Shown: positions 1 through 7,843 of the stretch, in pieces
Layout of the letters: each line of letters begins with the position of its first letter
How positions within the stretch are numbered: the stretch's first letter is position 1
Assembly: GCA_023398495.1 (NCBI GenBank)
Contig: JAEWSG010000053.1
Location: 1-23,148 of the forward strand
Direction: 5' to 3'
DNA from: Bacillota bacterium
GTDB lineage: Bacteria > Bacillota > Clostridia > Acetivibrionales > Acetivibrionaceae
DNA: 23,148 nt
Program-made: the position numbers and the translations under genes
Notes under the pieces: generated by a model
Seen by the model: the letters and a program-made list of their open reading frames with translations, nothing else
Told to the model about the DNA's origin: nothing
Databases searched by the model: none

Positions 1-31
1 ATTTTTTGAATTTAGATTTGGATTATTTATA

Positions 32-82
32 CTCAAAACCCATGGACAAAATTTCTAACTATATTTTGCCCATGAGTTTAAG
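32..82. repeat. Imperfect inverted repeat
   Basis: Arms at 32-52 and 63-82 pair with only a few mismatches around a short AT-rich loop. It lies about 180 bases beyond the end of the esterase gene on the minus strand. It could be a terminator for that gene or for a gene off the left edge. There is no clean T-run, so the function is unproven. A small perfect hairpin (arms 101-106 and 110-115) lies next to it. Confidence 0.45.
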
Positions 83-144
83 TTTGAAATTGATGGAAAG
101 AAGAACTAAGTTCTTAAATTAACTTAATATTTTATAAACTTGGA

Positions 145-173
145 GGGATGACTTACCCAACCGTAGTCATCCC
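145..173 (-). terminator. Hairpin downstream of CE1 esterase gene
   Basis: A perfect 9-bp stem (145-153 with 165-173, arm GGGATGACT) encloses an 11-base loop, about 85 bases after the esterase stop on the minus strand. The T-tract on the minus side is poor (TCCAAGTTT), so it is only a candidate terminator or 3'-end stabilising hairpin. The rest of 1-258 holds no supportable gene. Confidence 0.45.
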
Positions 174-258
174 ATGTAGAATGCAATTCTTATTCTGAAA
201 GCTTGCTACACAAGTGTATAAACCCATATTGTTTGCAAACATCAGGTTATACTACCTT

Positions 259-1755
259 TTATCCTGGGAAAGAAGTTATAATACTTAATAAATACTGTCT
301 TACCAATGCAAAGTCAATAGAGTTCACTTTGCCGTCTCCATTAACATCAGCATTTGAAAGATCCTTTCCTGTAAGAGGAGATGTACCAAGTAAATGCAGT
401 CTTAATAATGCAAAATCTATCGAATTTACATTTCCATCACCATTTACATCACCTTTTTTTCCAGTAGGGGTTGGAGTAGGGGTTGATATTGGTGTTGGAG
501 TAGGGGTGACTGAAGCAGTACTAAACTTCCACCAGTTCATATTAAATAGATAACCGCTGTCGCCTGTGAATTTTAAGTAAAGATCATGGGTATCGCTTGC
601 ACCGCTGACATTGCATGTCACATCAGTCCAGTTTTGCCAACCGCCAGTTCCAGTAACCTTACAAGTACCGACTAAAGGTCCGGTTATACTGTCAAGTCTT
701 ATCTCAATATTACCTCCTTCGGTGGCACTTGCTACTCTTGTCTTAAAACTTTTTGCACCGCTGCCAAAGTCTATATTGCTGAAAACAGCATAATCTCCGT
801 TCTCAATAAAACCAATATTCTGGCCGCCTTCAGTACAATCTTCAGTTTGAATACCCGACTGCCTGCTATAACTTTCTGCTTCTATCTGCGTATAAGCTGA
901 GAGCTTTTTGCTGCCAGAAATCCCCGCAAGATCCGCGAGTTGAAGAAAGTTCCACATTGCGGGTCTCCACACCTGGTCTGCCCAGTGCCCTGCTCCTGGG
1001 ACTTCCCACGAGAAATGGGGAATGTTATTGGCGGTGGTATAGTTATTGCATGCCCTATTAGAGGCGACAATGCTCTCATAATCCACCCCTCCCCAAGAAA
1101 TGAACAAACATTTCAATTTCTGCTTGGCCTCGGCACCGCCGTTGGGGAAAAGGGTGGTGTCAGGAAGTTTGTTGGGTGCTGCCGCAGTAGGGCTGATATA
1201 ACGGAATACATCCAAGTTTTGGCACCCTACATTGAACGCATACCCGCCCCCCCAGGAATAGCCGAAAACGCCCCGATGATCAGCGTCAGCATAAGTGGAA
1301 TAGTGTGAATCGACATATGGTATGGCATCTTTAATTGTCATATCGGCGACATTGCTGTTGTTGCCGTCGAATTGGTCGTCTAGTGCTACAATAATGACAG
1401 GCTTGATCTTTCCCTCTCCTATCAGATTGTCGCAAACGACATTGGCACGTATGGACCAATCAAGAAAGGTAGTGTCTGCACCGACACCGATGCCCTGATA
1501 GCAGTAAATAACACTGTACTTCTGTTTTGCGTTATAACCTGGCGGTGTATAAACGTGCATATTCAGATTGCGTTTTGCCACCGTCGAGTAATAGCTAACA
1601 TTCCAATGAACCTTGCCAGCTGGGTGTTGACCGCTTTTGTCATATCCTGACGGCGGCATAGTCGGAAGCGAATTGGCCGAAGAAATGATTGTAGTAGTAA
1701 ATACGGAAGTAATAAGTAACAGACCAAACAATAAAACACTCAGAACCTTTTTCAT
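259..1755 (-). CDS. Cellulosomal feruloyl/acetyl xylan esterase, CE1-CBM6-dockerin I
   Basis: This is a secreted esterase predicted to release ferulate or related acids from xylan side chains while docked on the cellulosome. Order: signal peptide (about 1-28), CE1 alpha/beta-hydrolase (about 30-282), CBM6 (about 288-413, starting IEAESYS), a Pro-Thr linker (427-440), and a type I dockerin (442-498) with two calcium-loop repeats. The predicted catalytic triad is Ser167 in GYSWGG, Asp225 in GGVDY and His257 in GAGHW. The spacing closely matches my memory of the feruloyl esterase domain of C. thermocellum XynZ, which also shares the mature start LPTMPPSGYD. XynZ continues into a GH10 xylanase after its dockerin. 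This protein stops there. The start ATG has a strong ribosome binding site (complement of TCCTCCCC at 1765-1772). Family and architecture are secure. The exact substrate (feruloyl or acetyl) is inferred. Confidence 0.92.
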   Translation of the reverse strand: MKKVLSVLLFGLLLITSVFTTTIISSANSLPTMPPSGYDKSGQHPAGKVHWNVSYYSTVAKRNLNMHVYTPPGYNAKQKYSVIYCYQGIGVGADTTFLDWSIRANVVCDNLIGEGKIKPVIIVALDDQFDGNNSNVADMTIKDAIPYVDSHYSTYADADHRGVFGYSWGGGYAFNVGCQNLDVFRYISPTAAAPNKLPDTTLFPNGGAEAKQKLKCLFISWGGVDYESIVASNRACNNYTTANNIPHFSWEVPGAGHWADQVWRPAMWNFLQLADLAGISGSKKLSAYTQIEAESYSRQSGIQTEDCTEGGQNIGFIENGDYAVFSNIDFGSGAKSFKTRVASATEGGNIEIRLDSITGPLVGTCKVTGTGGWQNWTDVTCNVSGASDTHDLYLKFTGDSGYLFNMNWWKFSTASVTPTPTPISTPTPTPTGKKGDVNGDGNVNSIDFALLRLHLLGTSPLTGKDLSNADVNGDGKVNSIDFALVRQYLLSIITSFPG

Positions 1756-1934
1756 TTTAATTTTTCCTCCCCATTTTTTATCTTTTATGTTCTTTCTAAA
1801 AATGTTACAATTTTCTCTACTCAGAATATTTATTCGGAATAGACACCTTTTTTAAGTTCGAAATTTGATATAAAATTGTAAGCCGTAAAACTTAGCAAAC
1901 TAATTATTCCTAAGTATTTAAAGTCTAAGGATTA

Positions 1935-1962
1935 TTGTCATTTAAAAAACTATTGTGATAAT
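1935..1962 (+). promoter_or_regulatory. Candidate sigma-A promoter for CAT-family gene
   Basis: TTGTCA (1935-1940) and GATAAT (1957-1962) are separated by 16 bases, with an extended -10 TG at 1954-1955. It lies about 108 bases upstream of the CAT-family start codon and is a good match to the housekeeping consensus. The start site is not proven. Confidence 0.4.
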
Positions 1963-1982
1963 TTCCTCTTACATGATTTTGC

Positions 1983-2013
1983 TTGGTCGAACTCTACGGA
2001 GAGTGGATAGGCT
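1983..2013 (+). promoter_or_regulatory. MerR-type-like dyad in a long promoter spacer
   Basis: An inverted repeat (ACTCT 1991-1995, AGAGT 2000-2004, centre ACGG) sits between TTGGTC (1983-1988) and TAGGCT (2008-2013), a 19-base spacer. MerR-family activators typically bind a dyad inside a 19-20 base spacer. The -10 element is weak and no MerR gene lies in the window, so this is tentative. Confidence 0.3.
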
Positions 2014-2069
2014 TTGTAAAGAAAGGTTGATATACTCTAACTAAAAAATAGAAAAGGAGTATAGCAGAA

Positions 2070-2729
2070 ATGGAACTGGAATATTACGAAATTGATTTCA
2101 ATAAGTGGGAAAGGGCACCACAATTTACGCTTTATACAAAGATGATTCCAACAGGATTCAACCTTTGTGTAGATTTGGATGTGACGATAATGCATACATA
2201 CTTTAAAGAAAAGGGTTATAAATTTGCGGTAGGTTATCGTTATATTACAATTAAACTTATTAATAAAAGAGACTACTTCAGAGTAGCCTATAAAGATGGA
2301 AAACTTGGCTACTACAATCATCTTGTGCCAGCTTATGCTAATTTTCACGAGGATGACAAGAGTACCTCTGTAATGTGGGTAGAATATGAGGAATCTTTTG
2401 AAACGTTTAATAAGCAGTATTTGGGGGAAGAGGCGAAATATAAAGATGTTCATGGAATGATAGCAAAGCCTGAGATGCCGCCAGAGAATGGTTGTATGGT
2501 TGGTGTATTGCCTTGGATCTCATTTACAAGCTACTCACCAGTACCTTATGCTATGGGAACACAGTTTTTCCCAGTTTTAGAGTCGGGGAAATTCAAGAAG
2601 GTTGATGGCAAAATATTAATGCCGTTTTCTATAACGGTACATCATGCTGTAGTGGATGGTTATCAGGTAAGTAACTATTTAGAAGAGTTGCAAGCAGCAA
2701 TAAATAAGCCAGAAGAGTGGGCAAAGTAA
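2070..2729 (+). CDS. Chloramphenicol acetyltransferase family protein
   Basis: At 219 residues this has the usual length of a CAT-fold enzyme, which moves an acetyl group from acetyl-CoA to a hydroxyl on its acceptor as a cytoplasmic trimer. The active-site motif HHAVVDG is intact (residues 191-197, catalytic His192 and structural Asp196), and the family segment PWISFTSY is present at about 148-156. The start ATG follows AAGGAG at 2054-2059. The gene stands alone between a divergent upstream gene and a palindrome at 2771-2818. Whether it acetylates chloramphenicol cannot be told from sequence, since many genomic CAT homologues have other or unknown acceptors. No frameshift or missing catalytic residue was seen. 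Confidence 0.88.
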   Translation: MELEYYEIDFNKWERAPQFTLYTKMIPTGFNLCVDLDVTIMHTYFKEKGYKFAVGYRYITIKLINKRDYFRVAYKDGKLGYYNHLVPAYANFHEDDKSTSVMWVEYEESFETFNKQYLGEEAKYKDVHGMIAKPEMPPENGCMVGVLPWISFTSYSPVPYAMGTQFFPVLESGKFKKVDGKILMPFSITVHHAVVDGYQVSNYLEELQAAINKPEEWAK

Positions 2730-2770
2730 ATAGAAACTTACCTTATAGCAAATTTTATTATTTAATGATA

Positions 2771-2818
2771 AAGTATATTGAACGCGATTAAGATTTTACA
2801 TCGCACTTCAATATACTT
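2771..2818 (+). terminator. Long palindrome after CAT-family gene
   Basis: A 12-bp perfect stem (2771-2782 with 2807-2818) continues inward through a second 5-bp stem (GCGAT 2784-2788, ATCGC 2800-2804). It begins 41 bases after the CAT stop codon. The following T-tract is interrupted (GATTTATTA), so it may be a weak terminator or a palindromic repeat unit. Confidence 0.5.
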
Positions 2819-2964
2819 GATTTATTATGGTGAAAATGAATTAACGAATGGATTGAGTGGTGTAGTCCAGAATTCACTTTAGCCAATATATGACGATATT
2901 TTCTTTTGTTCGGGAATATAACCCTTGATTAGATAAATTTATATGATAGAATTATTATCAAAGA

Positions 2965-2973
2965 TGTTATAAT
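2965..2973 (+). promoter_or_regulatory. Extended -10 promoter for M48 peptidase gene
   Basis: TGTTATAAT is a perfect extended -10 (TG-n-TATAAT), ending 26 bases before the TTG start. No good -35 is visible at the proper distance, which extended -10 promoters can tolerate. The predicted leader is only about 20 bases long. Confidence 0.5.
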
Positions 2974-2999
2974 GTAGACCGTTTTAAGGGGGGGATTTC

Positions 3000-4499
3000 T
3001 TGACACGTGGGCAATTTACATTAAGAATGTTCTTGCTTCTCATGCTTTCAATAGGTTACTATTTGCTGGCATTTTCGCTTGTGATTTTGTTACTTCTACT
3101 TTCTTATTTCCATTTGAAGTACTCAGATAGTGTCTATCCATATATTATTTTTGTTTCTGTATCAGGAGCATTTGTGATTTTATGGTCGACAATTCCAAGG
3201 AGTTCCAAATTTATTAAACCAGGTCCCTTGATATCCCCAAAAGATTATCCAAGTCTATTTAAAGAAATTGAATACATATCTAAAGTGGCTCAGCAAAAAG
3301 CCCCTGATGAAGTGTATTTAACTTTGGAAGTAAATGCTTGGGTTACAGAAAGAAGTAGTTTCTTTGGGTTTGGCACAAAAAGAGTAATGGGGGTTGGATT
3401 ACCTCTTCTTCAATTACTTACAGTTTCTCAGTTGCGATCAATTTTAGCACATGAATTTGGTCATTACTATGGGGGTGACACTAAACTTTCACCAATAGCC
3501 TATAAGACCAGGATGCGAATTGAAAGAACTATTAAAATACTAACTCAGTTACAGTCGAACTTGGTAAATATTTTCTTGGCTTATGGCAGAATGTTTTTAA
3601 AAGTAACGGCTTCACTTTCAAGAACGCAGGAACTCAAAGCTGATACGTTTGCAGCCCAGATATCCGGTAGCCAGAATTTTATTAATGCCTTAAAGGTTGT
3701 TCATAGTGCTGGTGATATTCTGGACACATTCTGGAAAAATGAAATGGCACCTGTACTGCGTGCCGAATGTAAGCCTGTTCTTATGAAGTGTTTTAAAAGA
3801 TATATTAACGCACAGCCTATTAAAGAGATTATGGATAAAAATCTTGATAATGAAATCCGTTATCCTCTGGTGAGTATATATAATACTCACCCTACTCTGA
3901 AAGAGCGAATAACAAATATTGAAGAACAAAATTTCGGGAGTGTTGATGAATTAAATTCAGCTGCTATATCTTTATTAGGAAACATAAATATTGCAGAGAA
4001 CCAACTTCTCGAATTTTGCATTAACAAAACTAAATATGATAAATTAAAAGAAATCGATTGGAAGAATTTTGATGAAGCTTACATTGCTATATGGAAAGCT
4101 GATTTAATTAAGTTTCTGCCTGCACTTAATGGAGTAATTATTGATAGTCTACCAGCAGATTATATGGGCTTAGTTGAGTTTACTGCTAAAATAGCTAAAT
4201 GTTTAGATATGGAAATTGAGTTTGAGCAAGGTAAGCTGTTATCAAACTCTATAATCGGTGAAGCGATTTCAGTTATTCTTTATAATTGGGGATGGCAATT
4301 AAAAGTAATGCCAGGAGATAAAGTAGTATTATGCTGTAATGGAAATGAAATAGAGCCATTTACTATATTATATAATTTATCTAAATGTAAATTGGATATG
4401 CAAGAGTGGGGTGGGTTTTGCAAAGACATCGGAGTTCATGGTATCGAATTAGGAGATCGTTCAGTTTTAAAAATTGATGAGAACTTAATTAGAATATAA
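3000..4499 (+). CDS. Membrane M48 family zinc metallopeptidase
   Basis: This is a predicted membrane-anchored zinc protease of the HtpX/Ste24 (M48) superfamily. Two hydrophobic segments lie near the N-terminus (about 10-36 and 45-62), followed by the peptidase domain. The zinc site is HEFGH (His151, Glu152, His155), and the likely third ligand is Glu211 in ELKAD. The last 180 or so residues match nothing I recognise. The start is TTG at 3000, chosen because AAGGGGGGG (2986-2994) is correctly spaced and a promoter sits just upstream. The first in-frame ATG is nine codons further on. The 3' end of this gene is echoed by a decayed copy at 5551-5623. Substrate is unknown; membrane protein quality control is one possibility. 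Confidence 0.85.
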   Translation: MTRGQFTLRMFLLLMLSIGYYLLAFSLVILLLLLSYFHLKYSDSVYPYIIFVSVSGAFVILWSTIPRSSKFIKPGPLISPKDYPSLFKEIEYISKVAQQKAPDEVYLTLEVNAWVTERSSFFGFGTKRVMGVGLPLLQLLTVSQLRSILAHEFGHYYGGDTKLSPIAYKTRMRIERTIKILTQLQSNLVNIFLAYGRMFLKVTASLSRTQELKADTFAAQISGSQNFINALKVVHSAGDILDTFWKNEMAPVLRAECKPVLMKCFKRYINAQPIKEIMDKNLDNEIRYPLVSIYNTHPTLKERITNIEEQNFGSVDELNSAAISLLGNINIAENQLLEFCINKTKYDKLKEIDWKNFDEAYIAIWKADLIKFLPALNGVIIDSLPADYMGLVEFTAKIAKCLDMEIEFEQGKLLSNSIIGEAISVILYNWGWQLKVMPGDKVVLCCNGNEIEPFTILYNLSKCKLDMQEWGGFCKDIGVHGIELGDRSVLKIDENLIRI

Positions 4500-4518
4500 A
4501 CAGGCAGGAGGTATCCAC

Positions 4519-4560
4519 ATGGATAAAAAAGATACTGAAAAAGCGGATGCAGGCCTTTAA
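4519..4560 (+). CDS. Possible 13-residue leader-like peptide
   Basis: A short frame (ATG to TAA, product MDKKDTEKADAGL) sits in the 89-base gap between the M48 and GNAT genes. It has a strong ribosome binding site, GGAGG at 4508-4512, better than that of the GNAT gene. It may be a translated leader, or the remnant start of a deleted gene whose ribosome binding site survived. A degraded version of the same stretch occurs near 5592-5623 without the open frame. Real expression is doubtful. Confidence 0.2.
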   Translation: MDKKDTEKADAGL

Positions 4561-4588
4561 TTATGGCGTGTGAAAGGAAGAAATTATT

Positions 4589-5494
4589 ATGTATAATTTT
4601 AGATTGTTTAAAGATGGTGATATACAAGAAATTAGTAGGTTTTTAGGTGATATTGAAAACGCAAATATGGAATTAAGTAATAGTCGAAAGGTAGTATGGG
4701 ATTGTTTTTCCAAGCATCCTTGCTTTCAAATGTTTCAACCAGAGAAAATTGGTATTTGGGAGAAAGATTCTGAAATTATTGGAGTAGTTCGGCTTGAGAG
4801 CCCTTGGGTTGGTGGTGTGATAATTGATCTGAACCCATACTGTTTTGAGGCTTTTAACGGTATGATAAATTATGCAGAAGAAATATTTAGTGGTACAGAT
4901 GATAATGGCGAAAAATATTTGAATATATACTTACGCGACTCGGATAAGTTGCAGATTACTATGGCGAAAAAAGGATATTGTAAAGGTGAGGAAGGAAGAA
5001 TGCTTGCCTTTTCATTGAATGAAACTATAACTAATATGGGGATTCCTACAGGATTTAGATTAAAATCTCTTGAAGAAATATATGATTTTGATAAGCTAAA
5101 CAGTTTATTATGGAGAGCGTTCGATTATGAAGGAGAACCACCATCTTATAATGATGATGTCTATTTACCTATAAAACATGCGTGGTTAGATTACAATAGA
5201 GATATATGTGTTGTTGCAGAAGCACCAGACCTTAGTTATGCATCCTTTTGTGGTGTGTGGTTTGATGAATATACAAAATCAGCTTTTATTGAACCACTTG
5301 TTACAGCTCAAAGATATAGAGGGATGGGGCTTGCAAAAGCCTGTGTTTATGAATCAATGAAGAAGTGCAAGGCTATTGGAGCAGAAATAATCTATGTTGA
5401 ACCGGATATAGATGTAGTAGAATGGTATAAAAAGATAGGATTTAAACAAGCATACAAAAGTTATTGCTGGAGCAAGCAAGGCACCCTACTCTAA
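4589..5494 (+). CDS. GNAT family N-acetyltransferase
   Basis: This 301-residue protein is about twice the size of a single GNAT domain. The C-terminal half carries the acetyl-CoA pyrophosphate-binding motif RYRGMG (residues 242-247, pattern R-x-x-G-x-G) and the usual closing segment around WYKKIGFK. The N-terminal half resembles a degenerate GNAT fold and lacks a clear motif, as in tandem GNAT proteins where only one half is catalytic. The start ATG follows AAAGGAAG at 4573-4580. A 21-base stretch near the 3' end (5385-5405) is repeated exactly at 5625-5645 in the following gap. The acceptor is unknown. It lies beside other genes of antibiotic-modification families, but this does not prove such a role. 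Confidence 0.82.
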   Translation: MYNFRLFKDGDIQEISRFLGDIENANMELSNSRKVVWDCFSKHPCFQMFQPEKIGIWEKDSEIIGVVRLESPWVGGVIIDLNPYCFEAFNGMINYAEEIFSGTDDNGEKYLNIYLRDSDKLQITMAKKGYCKGEEGRMLAFSLNETITNMGIPTGFRLKSLEEIYDFDKLNSLLWRAFDYEGEPPSYNDDVYLPIKHAWLDYNRDICVVAEAPDLSYASFCGVWFDEYTKSAFIEPLVTAQRYRGMGLAKACVYESMKKCKAIGAEIIYVEPDIDVVEWYKKIGFKQAYKSYCWSKQGTLL

Positions 5495-5550
5495 GAGATG
5501 AATTTTATGATACCAAAGCCGGGATACCTCAGGTAGGGATCACCCCAAAA

Positions 5551-5645
5551 GATCCTTCAGTTTTGAAAAAATGATGAGAAATATAAACAGGTATGTGGCA
5601 CATAAATAGAAAAGGATACTGGGCAAATAATCTATGTTGAACCGG
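5551..5645 (+). repeat. Chimeric decayed copy of neighbouring DNA
   Basis: Bases 5551-5623 align with the end of the M48 gene and its downstream gap (4455-4540), including shared blocks CAGTTTT, TGATGAGAA, ATATAAACAGG and GATACTG. Bases 5625-5645 are an exact 21-base copy of 5385-5405, inside the GNAT gene. The two source segments are normally about 850 bases apart but are joined here. This is what a tandem duplication of the M48-end/GNAT unit followed by an internal deletion would leave. The stretch codes for nothing I can support. Confidence 0.7.
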
Positions 5646-5666
5646 TAAAGATGTGAGGGAGAAGCG

Positions 5667-6467
5667 ATGAGTGAAAACGAGATTGTTTTGGAAGGTGGAA
5701 ATCTTAATAAAATCATTCGAAATGGTGAAACTGTCAGAAGGCCATTAAAAAATTGGAGTCCTACAATACATAAATTATTGAAATATTTAGAAGAGAACCG
5801 ATTTAAAGAAGCTCCTGTATTTTATGGTATTGATGAAAATAATCGTGAGATATTATCCTATATTCATGGAGAAACTGCAGTTGAATTTCCTCGACTAAAA
5901 CCATATATGATGACAGATGAAGTTCTCATTGACGTTGCCCATATCTTAAAGAAGTTTCATGATTTATCATGTCGTTTTGAAAGAGATATAAATGATGAGT
6001 GGATGTTGTCATATCCGGGTACTCTGCCTGTAGAGGTTATTTGTCATAATGACTGGGCTCCTTATAACGTTGTTTTTTCAAATGGCAAGGTTAGTGGAAT
6101 AATAGACTTTGACACTGCCTGCCCTGGGCCGCGTATATGGGATATAGCATATACATTGTATACATTTGTGCCACTAGGTAGATTTGCGTATGATCCGGTT
6201 TGCGATGTGTTAATGGATTATAAAACCAGTATACATGCAGACAACCGTAAAAAAAGAATTGAAAAATTTTTTAACGCTTATGGTTTCAACAAAACTGATG
6301 ATTTGATTAATCAAATAGTGTTCAGATTACAAACTTTATGTAATACATTAATCACTAAAGCTAATGATGGTGATGAGGCGTTTAAAAAGATGGTGAGTGA
6401 AGGACATCTTCTGCATTATCAAAAGGATATTGAATTTATAAAATTGTATGGGCATGAGTGGGTTTAG
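5667..6467 (+). CDS. Aminoglycoside phosphotransferase (APH) family kinase
   Basis: This is a 266-residue kinase of the APH / choline-kinase-like superfamily, which uses ATP or GTP to phosphorylate small-molecule hydroxyls. The Brenner-type catalytic loop is HNDWAPYN (127-134, with catalytic Asp129 and metal-binding Asn134). The metal-binding IIDFD follows at 145-149 (Asp147). The N-lobe is short, with TVRRPL (about 22-27) where the nucleotide-contacting strand is expected. The start ATG follows AGGGAG at 5656-5661. The histidine phosphatase and a membrane protein follow on the same strand with gaps of 62 and 78 bases, suggesting co-transcription. The substrate is unknown: such genomic members may act on metabolites rather than drugs. 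Confidence 0.82.
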   Translation: MSENEIVLEGGNLNKIIRNGETVRRPLKNWSPTIHKLLKYLEENRFKEAPVFYGIDENNREILSYIHGETAVEFPRLKPYMMTDEVLIDVAHILKKFHDLSCRFERDINDEWMLSYPGTLPVEVICHNDWAPYNVVFSNGKVSGIIDFDTACPGPRIWDIAYTLYTFVPLGRFAYDPVCDVLMDYKTSIHADNRKKRIEKFFNAYGFNKTDDLINQIVFRLQTLCNTLITKANDGDEAFKKMVSEGHLLHYQKDIEFIKLYGHEWV

Positions 6468-6529
6468 AAATCAAGGTGTAAAAAGAAAAAAATGAAAAGT
6501 ATAAACTCTATATCGGGAGAGATTAAGAG

Positions 6530-7108
6530 ATGACAAGAATATATTTTGTGAGACATGCTCAACCAGAACATAAATGGGAAGATGATAGGACACGACCTCT
6601 GACAAGGGAAGGGCTGGAGGATAGTAAAAAAGTAACAGATGTTTTAAAAAGTATAAATGTTCATCATTTTTACTCTAGCCCTTATAAAAGAAGTTTTGAT
6701 ACAATAAAAGAAAGTGCAAAGCTACATGGAATTAATATCATTACAGATGAAAGGTTTCGAGAAAGGAGAAAGGGTTTAAACAGCAATGGTCATGAGTTGA
6801 TTTATAAACGATGGAATGATTTTAATTTTCACGAAGTAGGTGGAGAATCGCTAAATATGGTCCAGAAGCGTAATGTTGAGGCACTTCTGGAAGTTCTGAA
6901 CAAGCATATTAATGAAAACGTGGTAATTGGAACACATGGAACAGCACTCAGTACCATTTCGAATTATTTTGAGCATTCGTTTTGTTGCGATGATTTCTTC
7001 AGAATTATCGATTATATGCCATACATTATACGTCTTGATTTTAAAGGAATAGAATGTATTGGAAAAGAGGAATTGCTAATAGTTGAGAAGGAGTTTGAGA
7101 AGCTGTAA
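6530..7108 (+). CDS. Histidine phosphatase (phosphoglycerate mutase-like) family protein
   Basis: This 192-residue protein has the histidine phosphatase fold. The RHA motif is at 8-10 with phospho-accepting His9. Arg54 in PYKRS is the second phosphate-binding Arg, Glu78 in RFRERR is the likely general acid, and His136 in GTHG is the second catalytic His. It should act as a phosphatase on a small phosphorylated compound rather than as a glycolytic mutase, since it is short. The start ATG follows GGGAGAG at 6515-6521. It sits directly after the APH-family kinase, so the two could act on one phosphorylated metabolite, but that is only inferred from proximity. Confidence 0.85.
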   Translation: MTRIYFVRHAQPEHKWEDDRTRPLTREGLEDSKKVTDVLKSINVHHFYSSPYKRSFDTIKESAKLHGINIITDERFRERRKGLNSNGHELIYKRWNDFNFHEVGGESLNMVQKRNVEALLEVLNKHINENVVIGTHGTALSTISNYFEHSFCCDDFFRIIDYMPYIIRLDFKGIECIGKEELLIVEKEFEKL

Positions 7109-7186
7109 ACCAAAAGTATTAATGTTTTGTGAAGAAGATACATGAAAGCTTTTATAACAAAAAGATTAAAATGGGGGATGTTTTAA

Positions 7187-7738
7187 GTGAATTATATAAG
7201 CTCAGTGATAATATTTATACTTGTTTCTGCATTGATGAAATATTTAATGGATAGTTCAAAAAAACAACCAACTATTAAAGAGGATGGTTTAGTTGTTCTG
7301 AAAATGAATAAAGCTTATGGAATAATAGGGTATATAGGTATAGTTTTCTCAGCCTTAATTGGTATTATTGCTAGTCAAGGAACTGTCAAATCAGTCAAAG
7401 ATTTATTTATTGTTCTTGCTCTTGTTTTATTTTTTATGTTGCTAAGTGTACCCCTTGTTTTAGTATCAAAAAAAATGAAAGTGGAGGTAGATGAAGAAAA
7501 AGTAAAATACTACGGTGTAACAGGCAAAACAAGAGAAATTTTTTGGAAAGAAATAAAGGAAGTAAAGTTCAGTAAAACAATGCTTGAACTTGCTTTGAAT
7601 ACAGATAAAACGAGAATAAAGCTTCATATGCATCTTGTTGGTTTTCCGCAATTTGTTAATACCATGAAAGCGAAAGTTGAATATTCTTTGTATAGGGACG
7701 CTATTTCTGAAATAGAAACTATCAATGGTAGATTTTAA
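7187..7738 (+). CDS. Small membrane protein with PH-like C-terminal region, unknown function
   Basis: This 183-residue protein has three hydrophobic segments (about 3-17, 45-63 and 73-91), followed by a soluble tail rich in beta-strand pattern that resembles bacterial PH-like domains. I recognise no specific family. The start is GTG at 7187, preceded by GGGGG at 7173-7177. The ATG at 7171 is out of frame. It is probably the last gene of the kinase-phosphatase run. Confidence 0.65.
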   Translation: MNYISSVIIFILVSALMKYLMDSSKKQPTIKEDGLVVLKMNKAYGIIGYIGIVFSALIGIIASQGTVKSVKDLFIVLALVLFFMLLSVPLVLVSKKMKVEVDEEKVKYYGVTGKTREIFWKEIKEVKFSKTMLELALNTDKTRIKLHMHLVGFPQFVNTMKAKVEYSLYRDAISEIETINGRF

Positions 7739-7749
7739 AGAGGTTATTT

Positions 7750-7818
7750 ATGACTTTAGAATACACAAAATATACGTTTAAGAAATATAGGCTAAAATCT
7801 TCATCGCTTTCATTATAG
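7750..7818 (+). CDS. Possible 22-residue gene remnant
   Basis: A short frame starts with ATG at 7750 behind AAAGAGG (7737-7743) and ends at TAG 7816-7818, just before the terminator at 7844. The product (MTLEYTKYTFKKYRLK...) is basic and matches nothing I know. It may be the 5' stub of a deleted gene that kept its ribosome binding site. Confidence 0.15.
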   Translation: MTLEYTKYTFKKYRLKSSSLSL

Positions 7819-7843
7819 ATTCTTTTTCTACTTCGTAATTAAA

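Larger units (their letters stand above)
1756..2069. other. Divergent intergenic region
   Basis: This 314-base gap separates the esterase (minus strand) from the CAT-family gene (plus strand) and should hold both promoters. I see candidate plus-strand promoters (listed separately) and the esterase ribosome binding site. I could not pick a convincing minus-strand promoter, and I see no gene here. Confidence 0.6.

Noticed and set aside
203..553. Plus-strand 116-residue frame
   Set aside because: It lies antisense to the linker and dockerin of the esterase; its valine-glycine runs are the reverse reading of the Pro-Thr linker codons.
940..1308. Plus-strand 122-residue frame
   Set aside because: It is antisense to the CE1 catalytic domain, with a composition that does not look like a real protein.
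5500..5610. Frame reading HPKRSFSFEKMM considered as a gene remnant
   Set aside because: No start codon with a ribosome binding site, too short, and the DNA is better explained as a decayed copy of 4455-4540.
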